From Methanococcoides orientis (GTDB lineage: Archaea; Halobacteriota; Methanosarcinia; Methanosarcinales; Methanosarcinaceae), in the NCBI RefSeq assembly GCF_021184045.1, contig NZ_CP073710.1, positions 558,001 to 622,000 of the forward strand: a DNA stretch of 64,000 nucleotides, given 5' to 3'. Below, in pieces: positions 37,308-47,688 of this stretch. The notes under the pieces were generated by a model. That model was given only the letters and a program-made list of their open reading frames with translations, was not told the DNA's origin and made no database searches. The first letter of the stretch is position 1. Each line of letters starts with the position of its first letter. A program made the position numbers and the translations under genes.

Positions 37308-37587
37308 GCTGCTTACAACATGCAATTATCGGGCTATATTATCGAGATGGAGGAACATTTCTCATTTTAGATAATGAAATGCTAGCTACATGTTAGATTG
37401 ACATCGATTCAATCAAACTATAATAGCATAATAAACAATTAAACCAACTCTGGAATATAAACCTTCTTTAAAAATACAGTTAATCGAATTCATGAATAAT
37501 ATTTAATTCGATGATTAGGGCAGAATCACTTATAATGCTATACTGCATACTATAATACTAAGGAAATTGCTACAAGGGGTAATATAT
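37308..37587 (+). promoter_or_regulatory. Intergenic region before the second NosD-like gene
   Basis: 280 AT-rich bases with no coding frame. Possible TATA elements are CTTATAATGC near 37530 and ACTATAATAC near 37549. AAGGGGT (37575-37581) serves as the ribosome binding site for a TTG start at 37588. Confidence 0.35.
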
Positions 37588-38520
37588 TTGAAAATAAGAG
37601 TTTGTTTTATAATAGCTTTTATTTTTCTGATAATGGCTGCAGGTATTACAGTAGCAGATACTATCACTGTGGATGATGGTGGTGGGGCTGAGTATACCAC
37701 TATAGAGGAAGCTGTAAACAATGCAAATCCTCATGATACTATCATCATTCATCCTGGAACGTACACCGAAAATGTGGATGTGAACAAATCGTTAACCATA
37801 ATATCACAATCTGGGAATCCAGATGATACTATTGTTCTAACTGCAGATTCGAATGATCCTGTTTTTTATGTGACAGCAGATAATGTGACAATTAAAGGGT
37901 TTACTTTAAAAGGTTCTAATTATATTCGCGAATACGGAATATATCTTAATGGAGCCAATAATAGTAGTATTAGCGACAATAAGTTACTTGATTATTGGTT
38001 TGGTATCAAAGTTTGGTCATCCAATAACAACATTCTGAGGAACAACAGCATAATAAATTCTAATAATAACCATATTGGAATAAACATGGGCTCTTCCGAC
38101 AGCAATACCCTAATCAATAACACTGTATTAAATTATCACTATGCAGTTACGATGAGCTTATCCAACAACAACACACTAAGCAATAATAATTTATCATACA
38201 GCAACAGCGATGGAATCGCTACAAATAATTGTCAATATAACCTGTTACTGAATAACATTGTAAACTCTAATGCTGATTCTGGCATTCATTTTCGTAATTC
38301 AAGCAATAACAGGATAATTGGCAACATCATATGTAACACCACTAAATATGGGGGCATATCTTTTTTAGACGGAAGCCACAATAACATCGTCTACAAAAAT
38401 CACTTCAACAACAACAAAAATGATGTAATGACTTTTCCCAAGTATAAATTTATTTACGATATTTTTCTAGGAATCTTCCAGAAATATTGGGATTCTTTTT
38501 TAAAAATTATTCCTGACTAA
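37588..38520 (+). CDS. NosD-like parallel beta-helix exported protein
   Basis: About 310 residues from TTG 37588 (AAGGGGT 6 nt upstream; an earlier TTG at 37567 has none). Signal peptide (KIRVCFIIAFIFLIMAAG to VADT), then the NosD opening motif TITVDDGGGAEYTTIEEAV and PHDTIIIHPGTYTENVDVN, then PbH1 beta-helix repeats (NNSSISDNKLL, SNNNILRNNS, NNTLSNNNLS). It ends with a hydrophobic, aromatic tail (FIYDIFLGIFQKYWDSFL), not a usual anchor. Shorter and less regular at DNA level than the protein at 22851. Surface role likely; ligand unknown. The neighbouring genes give no functional hint. Confidence 0.75.
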   Translation: MKIRVCFIIAFIFLIMAAGITVADTITVDDGGGAEYTTIEEAVNNANPHDTIIIHPGTYTENVDVNKSLTIISQSGNPDDTIVLTADSNDPVFYVTADNVTIKGFTLKGSNYIREYGIYLNGANNSSISDNKLLDYWFGIKVWSSNNNILRNNSIINSNNNHIGINMGSSDSNTLINNTVLNYHYAVTMSLSNNNTLSNNNLSYSNSDGIATNNCQYNLLLNNIVNSNADSGIHFRNSSNNRIIGNIICNTTKYGGISFLDGSHNNIVYKNHFNNNKNDVMTFPKYKFIYDIFLGIFQKYWDSFLKIIPD

Positions 38521-38590
38521 TTTTATTTAAGGGCAAGGACTTATCTTCATCATAGCAGATTGGATTATAGAATCTCAATCTCGTAACCAT

Positions 38591-38630
38591 TAAAAAAGAA
38601 AAAAAGAGGTTCTGATGTTGAATCAGAATC
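38591..38630 (-). terminator. Intrinsic-type terminator of the three-TAG gene
   Basis: On the minus strand a stem of seven perfect pairs (TTCTGAT 38610-38616 with ATCAGAA 38622-38628 on the plus strand), extended to nine with one wobble, overlaps the TGA stop and is followed by a run of T with few interruptions (plus-strand A-run 38592-38605). An intact terminator argues for a transcribed gene. Confidence 0.65.
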
Positions 38631-39105
38631 AGTCTGAATGAAGAAGTCTTACTGTGTCCCTGATCCGGAAGGAATCGCCATCATACATACCTGTCAAAGG
38701 TAGGTAACCATGGTAACCCTGTCTATCCCCTTCAATATACTAACCATCTTCAACCATACCTCGTAGTGTATCTCTATCCGGACTAAAGTGAAGCACCAAA
38801 TCCATATAGGTATCACCATTGACATCTTCATATCCAGCCATGAACTCTCCATCTTTGGGTCCATGATTGAACTTATCTGGTGCAACCCCAGCAAACATCA
38901 CACTATTTAGATCTATCAGGTTTACATCAGAGGTGGGTGAACCCAATATTGCAACTGGGATCTAACCATTGGCTTTTACATTAATGGAATTTGGCTATGA
39001 ATCATATTTGATGTCTAAACTTACTCCAGGCGCAATCGCGGTGCCCGCGGCCACTAGCGTTAGTAGTAATGCTATGGCTAAAATACCTATTTTCTTTGCT
39101 TTCAT
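38629..39105 (-). CDS. Secreted protein gene with three in-frame TAG codons (pyrrolysine candidate or recent pseudogene)
   Basis: Read from ATG 39105 the frame encodes a signal peptide (KKIGILAIALLLTLVAAGTA) and a domain found in exported proteins: NSINVKANG, IPVAILGSPTSDVNLIDLNS, VMFAGVAPDKFNHGP, the calcium-loop-like YEDVNGDTYMDLVLHF, and LPLTGMYDGDSFRIRDTVR. It ends at TGA 38631-38629. Three internal stops, all TAG, lie at 38997-38995 (after YDS, before PNSIN), 38964-38962 (after KANG, before IPVAIL) and 38742-38740 (after VEDG, before YIEGD). There is no frameshift, and homology-like motifs run on both sides of each. A start RBS-like GTAGGT, an upstream TATA element (about 39180-39192) and a terminator are present. 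UAG read as pyrrolysine would give a 158-residue precursor; a decayed gene is the alternative. Confidence 0.6.
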
Positions 39106-39238
39106 ACCTACTACCCCCATATATTATTTTATTAGATGGTCTTGTTCGGATCAGCTAATATCAATTAAAAGTTATATGTTTAGTAATATATATTCTCTCT
39201 GCAAAAATGAAAAAAGATGCGAATTATAATAATGATGA

Positions 39239-39430
39239 GGTTTTAGGAATAGAACACAGAAATACATAGAAGCCGACAGTGCCGAACCAAGCATGAAAGA
39301 TATGAACAGTAGTAAAGACCAAGCAGAGACCATTGGATGCCATATCAACATTCAAGGAGATTATGAAATTCTGCCTCATGTAATAGCAGCTCGAAAGCTA
39401 ACATCTTTATTTCATAAACAGAATGCATAA
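39239..39430 (+). pseudogene. Unrecognised short open frame, possible remnant
   Basis: An open frame of 63 codons ends at TAA 39428-39430; the first ATG is at 39293 (46 codons with the stop). The translation (MKDMNSSKDQAETIGCHINI, then QGDYEILPHVIAARKLTSLF) reads like a protein fragment but has no ribosome binding site and no family I know. It lies in the gap between the three-TAG gene and the aminotransferase and may be what remains of a lost gene, or chance. Confidence 0.2.
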
Positions 39431-39556
39431 CTAACTATCAATGTGGACAAGCAAAGCATTCAAGAGATTTCAATTCCATGAAACCAGTTATATACTAGGT
39501 TTACATTAGATACGACATTCACTTACTTTTATTAATAAAAATACCAGGAGAATTAT

Positions 39557-41169
<1,613 letters not shown>

Positions 41170-41241
41170 GATAGTTTCTTTATTCTTTTTTATCCTCAAG
41201 CTCATTTTTTCGAGTTACTGTTTTTCCATCCGGTGTCAACT

Positions 41242-43218
41242 TTAAACATTTACATCTTCAACATAAGCCCGCAGTATTTCGGCAACGCTCCATGCCTGTG
41301 AGATGCATCCTCCGGGTCTGTGCGGGGAATCGCCATCAAATACCTCTGAGATAGTTCCTATTCCGACCTCATCAAGATGAGCTTCAAAATTAACTAGCAA
41401 TTGCCTGCAATATTCCCGGCCTAATGGAGACCTGTTGTTGACCTTTACATGTGCAGTAATAAATGGTCCGAGTAACCACGGCCAGACAGTGCCGTTATGA
41501 TATGCGTGGTCCCGACAATCTCTGTCACCCCGGTATCTTCCATTGTAGCGGCTGTCCTTAGGCGATAAGGACCTCAGTCCATAGGGTGTTAATAGATCCT
41601 CCTTCACCTTTTCAACGATCATCATTTTCTTTTCATGATTAAGCATCGTGTAGGGAAGTGACACCGCAAATATCTGGTTCGGTCTGACAGCTGCATCTTT
41701 AGTGATCGACATATCCTCATTTACAGAAACGCAGTCATAAAGGCACAGATCCGTTTGATTCCAGAAAGTGTCAGTGAAGTTGCTCTCTGCCAGTTGGGCA
41801 ATTTTTTGATACTGTTTTGTGTTTTCACCTAATATTTTCCCCAGCCTGATGGCAGTACATAGAGCATTATACCACAAAGCGTTTATTTCGCATGCTTTTC
41901 CAGCCCTTGGTGTGATCTCCATGTCCCCGATCTTAACGTCCATCCAGGTAAGCTGACCATCATGTTCAATGAGTCCGTCCTCATCCATCCGAATTCCGTA
42001 TAAGGTTCCTTCACTGTAATTCCGGATTATTGAAACGACTGTTTTCCACATTTCTCCGACAAAAGCTACATCCTTTGTATAGGAATAGTATCTTCCAAGT
42101 GAATGGATGAACCACAGTGAAGCATCAACCGTATTATAATCAGGAGGGGAAATACCGTCATCTGAAAAACGGTTTGGTATAAGTCCTCCTGAACAGTTCT
42201 CAGAAAAGGTCTTCAGGATCTCTTTTGCATCATTGAACCTTCCTGTTACAAGAGTGAGTCCCGGAAGCGCTATCATCGCATCTCTTCCCCAATCTGCAAA
42301 CCAGTGATAACCTGCAATGATCGATCTTGAGCTGGTAGAACTGCGTTTGACAATGAAAGAGTCTGCAGCATTAACGAGCTTCTGTGTGAAGTCACCCTTT
42401 AGATTGTCATGAACCTGCAAACTTTTCTGCCTTAGAAGTTCCTTTTGATATCTGGAATTCACAAATTCTTGATCAATGTCCTTACTTTTCAGGATGCTGT
42501 CCGAGGCTACAACGTACAACTCACTCGAAGGTCCCTGAATTTGTTTTTCAAAATAACCGGGGTTATAGAGATCTTCCTGGTAAGCTTCTCCTCTTTCACG
42601 TTCAATGTCATACTCGACACTATAGTTCCAGTAGGGTTTGTGTCTGTAGTGCATATTTGATTGTAGCTGTAGATCACAATCAGCAGTTCCGATCTGAATT
42701 TCTTTAGGGTAAAATATTTTACCAAAATTGATGTGTCCTGCCTTCCCAAGATGGTGATAATTCCTGTTTGTCACAAGAGGGAATATCCGGAAAACTATGT
42801 CCTCATCATCAGGATTGAACAGTTTATATTTTACAACTGTTGTGTTCTGTCCATAGATCATGAAAATTGTCTTTATGATCCTGATGTTCCTGATGCTGTA
42901 CTCAAAGGTCGGTAACGGGGAAGCAGAAAAACGATCGAGATATTCGAAACCCGATGGATACAGTGTATTGGGGTACCTGTGATTTGCAAGACGATAGATC
43001 TCATCACCAATCATTATCTCTTCATCAAGGGAGGAAAGCAAGACCCTTCGGTCAACCGGAGGATTTGCAGAAGCTATCAGAAGACCATGGTATTTCCTTG
43101 AATTTTCACCAATAACAGTGGATGATGCATATCCTCCGATACCGTTTGTGATAAGCCATTCCCGGGAAATAGCAGAAGCATGATCAAATTCAGCATTGTA
43201 TGTTGCAGATGGGGACAT
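41242..43218 (-). CDS. Glycogen debranching enzyme (amylo-alpha-1,6-glucosidase type)
   Basis: Hydrolyses alpha-1,6 branch points of glycogen. The 658-residue protein has the GDE N-terminal domain (about 15-230: REWLITNGIGGYASSTVIGE, RKYHGLLIAS) and the C-terminal (alpha/alpha)6 barrel (about 290-655: GYHWFADWGRDAMIALPG, PDYNTVDASLWFI, RDCRDHAYHNGTVWPWLLGP, and ISEVFDGDSPHRPGGCISQAW). Family GH133 carries this layout. Last gene of the glycogen cluster; GAGGTG precedes the ATG. No signal peptide, so it acts in the cytoplasm. Confidence 0.88.
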   Translation of the reverse strand: MSPSATYNAEFDHASAISREWLITNGIGGYASSTVIGENSRKYHGLLIASANPPVDRRVLLSSLDEEIMIGDEIYRLANHRYPNTLYPSGFEYLDRFSASPLPTFEYSIRNIRIIKTIFMIYGQNTTVVKYKLFNPDDEDIVFRIFPLVTNRNYHHLGKAGHINFGKIFYPKEIQIGTADCDLQLQSNMHYRHKPYWNYSVEYDIERERGEAYQEDLYNPGYFEKQIQGPSSELYVVASDSILKSKDIDQEFVNSRYQKELLRQKSLQVHDNLKGDFTQKLVNAADSFIVKRSSTSSRSIIAGYHWFADWGRDAMIALPGLTLVTGRFNDAKEILKTFSENCSGGLIPNRFSDDGISPPDYNTVDASLWFIHSLGRYYSYTKDVAFVGEMWKTVVSIIRNYSEGTLYGIRMDEDGLIEHDGQLTWMDVKIGDMEITPRAGKACEINALWYNALCTAIRLGKILGENTKQYQKIAQLAESNFTDTFWNQTDLCLYDCVSVNEDMSITKDAAVRPNQIFAVSLPYTMLNHEKKMMIVEKVKEDLLTPYGLRSLSPKDSRYNGRYRGDRDCRDHAYHNGTVWPWLLGPFITAHVKVNNRSPLGREYCRQLLVNFEAHLDEVGIGTISEVFDGDSPHRPGGCISQAWSVAEILRAYVEDVNV

Positions 43219-43258
43219 TCGAATTACACCTCGATATATTCACTTCGAACTTAATCTG

Positions 43259-45211
43259 TCATTCTGATCTCAGCTGGTCCAGAAGCAATGCATTTTCAAT
43301 AAACAGTGCACAACTCCAGGCCAAAGGCCTGGCCCATGCAGCTTTCCCTGTATTTTTGTCTACCTGCTCGGATAGCAGACCGTTACTCGTTGCACTCCTC
43401 ATTGTCCATTTTATATATTCAAGCGCCTTATTCACCAGCAGGTCATATTCATCATCCTTGTTCTCCAGGGACATGGCAAGAATGAGTAAGGCACGCGAAA
43501 GCCATAATGTTGTCACTACCCACGGATTACCACCGATATAATCATCATTTTCATAACGTTTTATCCCAAAATAACCATTAACCGGAACTTGGAGGGCTTT
43601 TTCAATATGCTCTATCATTGATACAATCATAGCTTTTTCATCAGGATCATTCGGTGAAAGAACACCAAAAGGAGTGAAAGTCCCGATCATGCTCGAATCT
43701 ATTGTTCTGTGGATATTGTTGTCAATAATACCTTTGGAAAAATATCCTTCCTTAAGCCACAGCTTATCAATGGTCTCTTTCCTGACAAGGTCAGCCCTGT
43801 CAGACCATTTTTTAGCGAGCATGTGCTCATCAGTCTCTTCAGCCAGATGAGCAGCACCTTTCAGACCTGCATAGATAGCAGCATTTGTATAACTGAATAT
43901 TCCAATCTCAGATTCCCACAGGCATCTGCATGGATCATGAAGCCCCTTTTCTGTCCTTTTTATCAGATATTCTGCACCCTTCCGGACAGTTTCCCGGATG
44001 TTTTCCAGGAATTCAGCTCTTTTAGTTCCTTCAAGTTCCCTATAATAGCGATCGATTGCATAAAGCGTTGAACCGGTCTCATCGATCTGGGTGGTATCGT
44101 CAAAATTACTCCATGAGGGGGCTTCCTTTGCATCAAGCCAGTATCTCTGGAACCATGACCCATCAGGAAGTTGTGCTTTTTTACACCAGCCAAAGAACTT
44201 TTCGGCATATTCGGGATAACCGGCATTCATAAAGGCAAGAACAGATTCTGCCGCATCCCTGTTCCAGCAAAATCCATATCCCCCACACATCTCAAAAGCA
44301 GGATCGAACTCAGGAGCAGCTAAAATTGCCCCTCCTTCGGGATCGGTAAGTAATTTCAGAGAGAGTAATGAATGATCGTATAAGGCCTTTAATTTGTTTT
44401 TGAATAGTGGATCATCATCAAGTGCTGATAATTCCAGTGATCTCTTTTTTGATAGCCAGCGAATGGAGTCATTTTCAGATCCGTGCATTATACCATCAGA
44501 AGACTGCTTCCGAACATCAGCCATAAGTTCATATATCGGCTGCCTTTCCGAAGCGATGCCAACAAAAATGGTGATCGTGACCGTCTCACCAGGCTGGAGA
44601 TCAAGGTCCCAGCCTATGGAACTGTCCATATCACCTATATCTTCCATGTTTTGCTGGAGCTGGCCATCTTCCATATCATTTCTGGCACTTGCGACCCAGC
44701 CTTTATCCTGTATCTTACCGACCTGCCAATCTTCAAATCCCGGATTACTTGCCAAGCCAATGTAGAAGTTTTGCATGTATTGAACAAGCAGGGCGTTGTT
44801 CACATCACAAAAAGCAGAGTTCATTCTATGGGTTCCCCCTGCCTGGAAATTAGAATAATAATAAAATTTGCCTTCAAAATGTTCTTTTGAAGTGATCTCA
44901 TACTTCCTTACAAGAACCGGATTGGATCGATGCACAATATCATGAATTGATACTTCGATACCGGAAAAATGAGAAAGGTGTGTCCTTATAACGTTTGTGT
45001 CATCTGATGATGCCTGTTTTCCATTCCATTCAGGAGAATCCAGCCATAGTAATTTTCCACCTTTGTAAATGCAAGCTTTGGACTCTCCAACGTGTTGCGG
45101 TCCATCTCTGCGGGGATAAAAAAATCCCCGTAGATCGCCCTTTTCACCCAGTGACACAAGCAACTTATCATTGCCAAGTATGGCATTTGGATGCCGGATC
45201 AGATATTTCAC
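43259..45211 (-). CDS. GH15 glucoamylase-type glycoside hydrolase
   Basis: Releases glucose from the non-reducing ends of maltodextrin or related glucosides. The 650-residue cytoplasmic protein has the archaeal GH15 beta-sandwich N-terminal domain (about 1-260) and the (alpha/alpha)6 barrel (about 270-645): GGYGFCWNRDAAESVLAFMN, QIDETGSTLYAIDRYY, CLWESEIGIFSYTNAAIYAG with the catalytic Glu, and a late GLLSEQVDKNTGKAAWARPL, the second catalytic Glu region. Start is GTG with GTGGGG just before it. It lies 88 nt behind the GH57 gene and 40 nt ahead of the debranching enzyme gene. Confidence 0.87.
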   Translation of the reverse strand: MKYLIRHPNAILGNDKLLVSLGEKGDLRGFFYPRRDGPQHVGESKACIYKGGKLLWLDSPEWNGKQASSDDTNVIRTHLSHFSGIEVSIHDIVHRSNPVLVRKYEITSKEHFEGKFYYYSNFQAGGTHRMNSAFCDVNNALLVQYMQNFYIGLASNPGFEDWQVGKIQDKGWVASARNDMEDGQLQQNMEDIGDMDSSIGWDLDLQPGETVTITIFVGIASERQPIYELMADVRKQSSDGIMHGSENDSIRWLSKKRSLELSALDDDPLFKNKLKALYDHSLLSLKLLTDPEGGAILAAPEFDPAFEMCGGYGFCWNRDAAESVLAFMNAGYPEYAEKFFGWCKKAQLPDGSWFQRYWLDAKEAPSWSNFDDTTQIDETGSTLYAIDRYYRELEGTKRAEFLENIRETVRKGAEYLIKRTEKGLHDPCRCLWESEIGIFSYTNAAIYAGLKGAAHLAEETDEHMLAKKWSDRADLVRKETIDKLWLKEGYFSKGIIDNNIHRTIDSSMIGTFTPFGVLSPNDPDEKAMIVSMIEHIEKALQVPVNGYFGIKRYENDDYIGGNPWVVTTLWLSRALLILAMSLENKDDEYDLLVNKALEYIKWTMRSATSNGLLSEQVDKNTGKAAWARPLAWSCALFIENALLLDQLRSE

Positions 45212-45299
45212 CCCACACTAAGGACTGTTGTCAGGTTATTTATTAGTTCGTCTATCAACCCAATTGTTCGTCAATTGATATGTCCATTCGCCCATTTGA

Positions 45300-46499
45300 T
45301 CATGCATCCATTTCTGCCAGTTTCCTGAAAACACAGGATTTGAAATCCAGTAATACTGCAATGAAATTTATTGCTGCATCATAAGGTGATGTATGGATAC
45401 TGAAATACGAATGTACATCTCCATCACCTAACCATTTTGTACTCATGTAGTAATAGTGATCGGATGTCAGAAGATGTTTCCATATATTGATAAGCTCGGG
45501 GTCTTTCGTTCTTTTCACGTAAGGTCCAAGGCGCTTTGCCTCTTCGAAGCATCTGCGTTGCATATCGTTACCAAGCCATGCACTTGTATCTCTCTCCATA
45601 TCTGCCCATGAGATCGTGTTAAAGTCCCCGACATCGATCTCATCTACAGGATCATATTTCTCAATGACCTCTGAAGGAGTATTGAACTCAATACCTTTGT
45701 TAAGAACCTCATTCGGTAAAGCCCGGAGGAAATCAAAGATGCCTGAATCAGCCCATTGATGTTCACCAAAGGTCTCGTAATCCATGAAGATATTAAGGCA
45801 ATCTCCTTGTTCCTTAGATGCCCAGCATGCCCATTTGTCAGCAGTCAATGGATACTCTTCCCACCATTTTGCGGAGAAACGATATCCGATATCATCACTC
45901 ATCTTGTAGTTCCTCATAAGAACGGCGATGTCGCAGTCCTTTGCCTTGTAGACATGATTGGGGGAACGTGATTCAAGTAGCTGGTCAACACCTTCTGTAA
46001 GGATGGCTTTGTAACCCAGAGATGAGACGGTCTCCGCAACACTATTGTTGTACAGAAGTTCCGTATTTCTGAAGACCTGTGGTTTTACACCCAGCAGGTC
46101 TGAAGTGAGGTCATGGTGGGCCTTTACTTCTTCCCTGAATTCATCCTTGCTATCAAAAAGGCCTGCAAGTGAATGATAATTTGTCTCATCAAGGAATTCC
46201 ACACACTTTGAATCAGCCAGCCGGTTGAAAACATCAAGAACATCAGGATTCCATTTTTCACACTGGCTCAGAAGAGTTCCGGTTATTGAGACACTGAACT
46301 TGAAGTCGCCTTCATGCTGGTCAACAAGTTCTGCCAGGAGAGTTGTAGCTGGAAGGTAACATTTGCTGGCAACCTTCTCAAAGATGTTCCTGTTTATTGC
46401 AACATCAAAATATCTTTCAAATCCTTTAGAGTCATCCGGCCAGAACCACTTTAAACGATATGGCTGGTGGAGCTGGAAGTACATGCACACAGATCTCAT
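45300..46499 (-). CDS. GH57 alpha-amylase-type glycoside hydrolase
   Basis: A 399-residue GH57 protein. Conserved regions: YFQLHQPYRLKWFWP (region 1), FRNTELLYNN (region 2), ILTEGVDQLLE with the candidate nucleophile Glu (region 3), and IFMDYETFGEHQW with the candidate acid/base Asp (region 4). It acts on glycogen or maltodextrin in the cytoplasm, as alpha-amylase or glucanotransferase; these cannot be separated by sequence reading. Its ATG overlaps the stop of the upstream GH57 gene (ATGA) and is preceded by GGAGGTG. Confidence 0.87.
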   Translation of the reverse strand: MRSVCMYFQLHQPYRLKWFWPDDSKGFERYFDVAINRNIFEKVASKCYLPATTLLAELVDQHEGDFKFSVSITGTLLSQCEKWNPDVLDVFNRLADSKCVEFLDETNYHSLAGLFDSKDEFREEVKAHHDLTSDLLGVKPQVFRNTELLYNNSVAETVSSLGYKAILTEGVDQLLESRSPNHVYKAKDCDIAVLMRNYKMSDDIGYRFSAKWWEEYPLTADKWACWASKEQGDCLNIFMDYETFGEHQWADSGIFDFLRALPNEVLNKGIEFNTPSEVIEKYDPVDEIDVGDFNTISWADMERDTSAWLGNDMQRRCFEEAKRLGPYVKRTKDPELINIWKHLLTSDHYYYMSTKWLGDGDVHSYFSIHTSPYDAAINFIAVLLDFKSCVFRKLAEMDA

Positions 46500-47626
46500 A
46501 CCTTCACCTCCAGTATTGCACGCTTAAAGTCCGAGATCGCGGAGAATATATTGACAGCCTTTTCATAGCCATGATTATTGTTTTCAGACCCCATCTCCAG
46601 TAAGATCTCACTTTGCTGGAAATATCGATAGATACAATTTAATTTATCATATTCCGGAGCACCCTTTATGGACTCCATGATCTTTCCTATCTCGATCAGT
46701 TCATGCAGGTACAGATGCTGGGGATGATTTCCCATCAGATTATGCATTCCATAACGGGAGGTTGACCTGTTCATGATAGAAGGAAGTTCTTTTGGCTTGA
46801 ATTTCTTCAAAGCTTCTTCAGGTGTTACCATGGAAATTCCATATTTCTCGAAACTTGCCGGAAGATCGATCAGGAACTGGAGTATATCGCTCCTGCTTTG
46901 CTGATGGGCAAGGATAGAACTATATTTGAAATGCAATGTCGTGACATCGCCTTCCATATTTGCTATCCATGAAGCAAATTTATCGGCTATCAAAGGATAA
47001 CCTATCCATTTCTGGTCTGAGAAGCGCGATTCGATGTCTTCGCTAAGGGAGATATGGCGCAATAGCGTTGGTATTTGACCGCTATAAATGTGTTTTGGAT
47101 CACTTCCATATAAGAGATTCTCCGACCCTTCTGAAATAAGACACTTGAACTTCATTTCCTTAAGGATGGTACTGAGTTCTTTTGTAAGTATCAGTTCTGA
47201 ATTTATGAATGTCCGGGGATTAGTATTGAAGATATCTTTGATCTTGTTCCGATGCATTGAAACCTGTTCTTTAAATTCTTTATTATCAGGGAAAAGGGAT
47301 GACACTGAATGATAATAGGGTGAAGCTGAAAAACTGGCACCCCTGTCCTTTAACTCCTGAAATGATCCTATTAAAGCAGGATTCCATTTACATTGATCTA
47401 AAAATATTCCGGATATATCAAACGTATACTTTGCACCATTATCGATGGAATCCAGCAAAGCTTCATTCATACTAATTATTTGTGGGAGATTTCTTTCTAA
47501 GGTAGAGTATATATGTGGCTGATCAAAATATGTTTCAAACTCCGGAGAGTGATATCCCTCAGATGGCCAGTACCATTTTAATACACACGGAAGATGTACT
47601 TCCGAACAGATGCAAACTGACTGCAT
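46496..47626 (-). CDS. Degenerate GH57 paralogue, probable non-catalytic partner
   Basis: A 376-residue protein aligned by eye over its whole length with the next gene product. Shared frames: VCICSEVHLPCVLKWYWP against VCMYFQLHQPYRLKWFWP, and CLISEGSENLLYGSDPKHIY against ILTEGVDQLLESRSPNHVY. The region-1 HQP has become HLP, and region 4 DYETFGEH has become KYSSILAH, so the acid/base Asp and the metal or sugar contacts are lost; the region-3 Glu remains. No frameshift or stop interrupts it and it is translationally coupled to the intact copy, so it is more likely a retained regulatory or binding subunit than a dying gene. Confidence 0.75.
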   Translation of the reverse strand: MQSVCICSEVHLPCVLKWYWPSEGYHSPEFETYFDQPHIYSTLERNLPQIISMNEALLDSIDNGAKYTFDISGIFLDQCKWNPALIGSFQELKDRGASFSASPYYHSVSSLFPDNKEFKEQVSMHRNKIKDIFNTNPRTFINSELILTKELSTILKEMKFKCLISEGSENLLYGSDPKHIYSGQIPTLLRHISLSEDIESRFSDQKWIGYPLIADKFASWIANMEGDVTTLHFKYSSILAHQQSRSDILQFLIDLPASFEKYGISMVTPEEALKKFKPKELPSIMNRSTSRYGMHNLMGNHPQHLYLHELIEIGKIMESIKGAPEYDKLNCIYRYFQQSEILLEMGSENNNHGYEKAVNIFSAISDFKRAILEVKV

Positions 47627-47688
47627 TCACAAGCCTCGTATTTTATTATATTTTCAATACATTAGTTATTTACTAATGCTATTGGAAT

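Noticed and set aside
38740-38946. Treating the minus-strand fragment after the second TAG as a gene of its own
   Set aside because: It lacks a signal peptide and start signals and is plainly the middle of the 38629-39105 frame.
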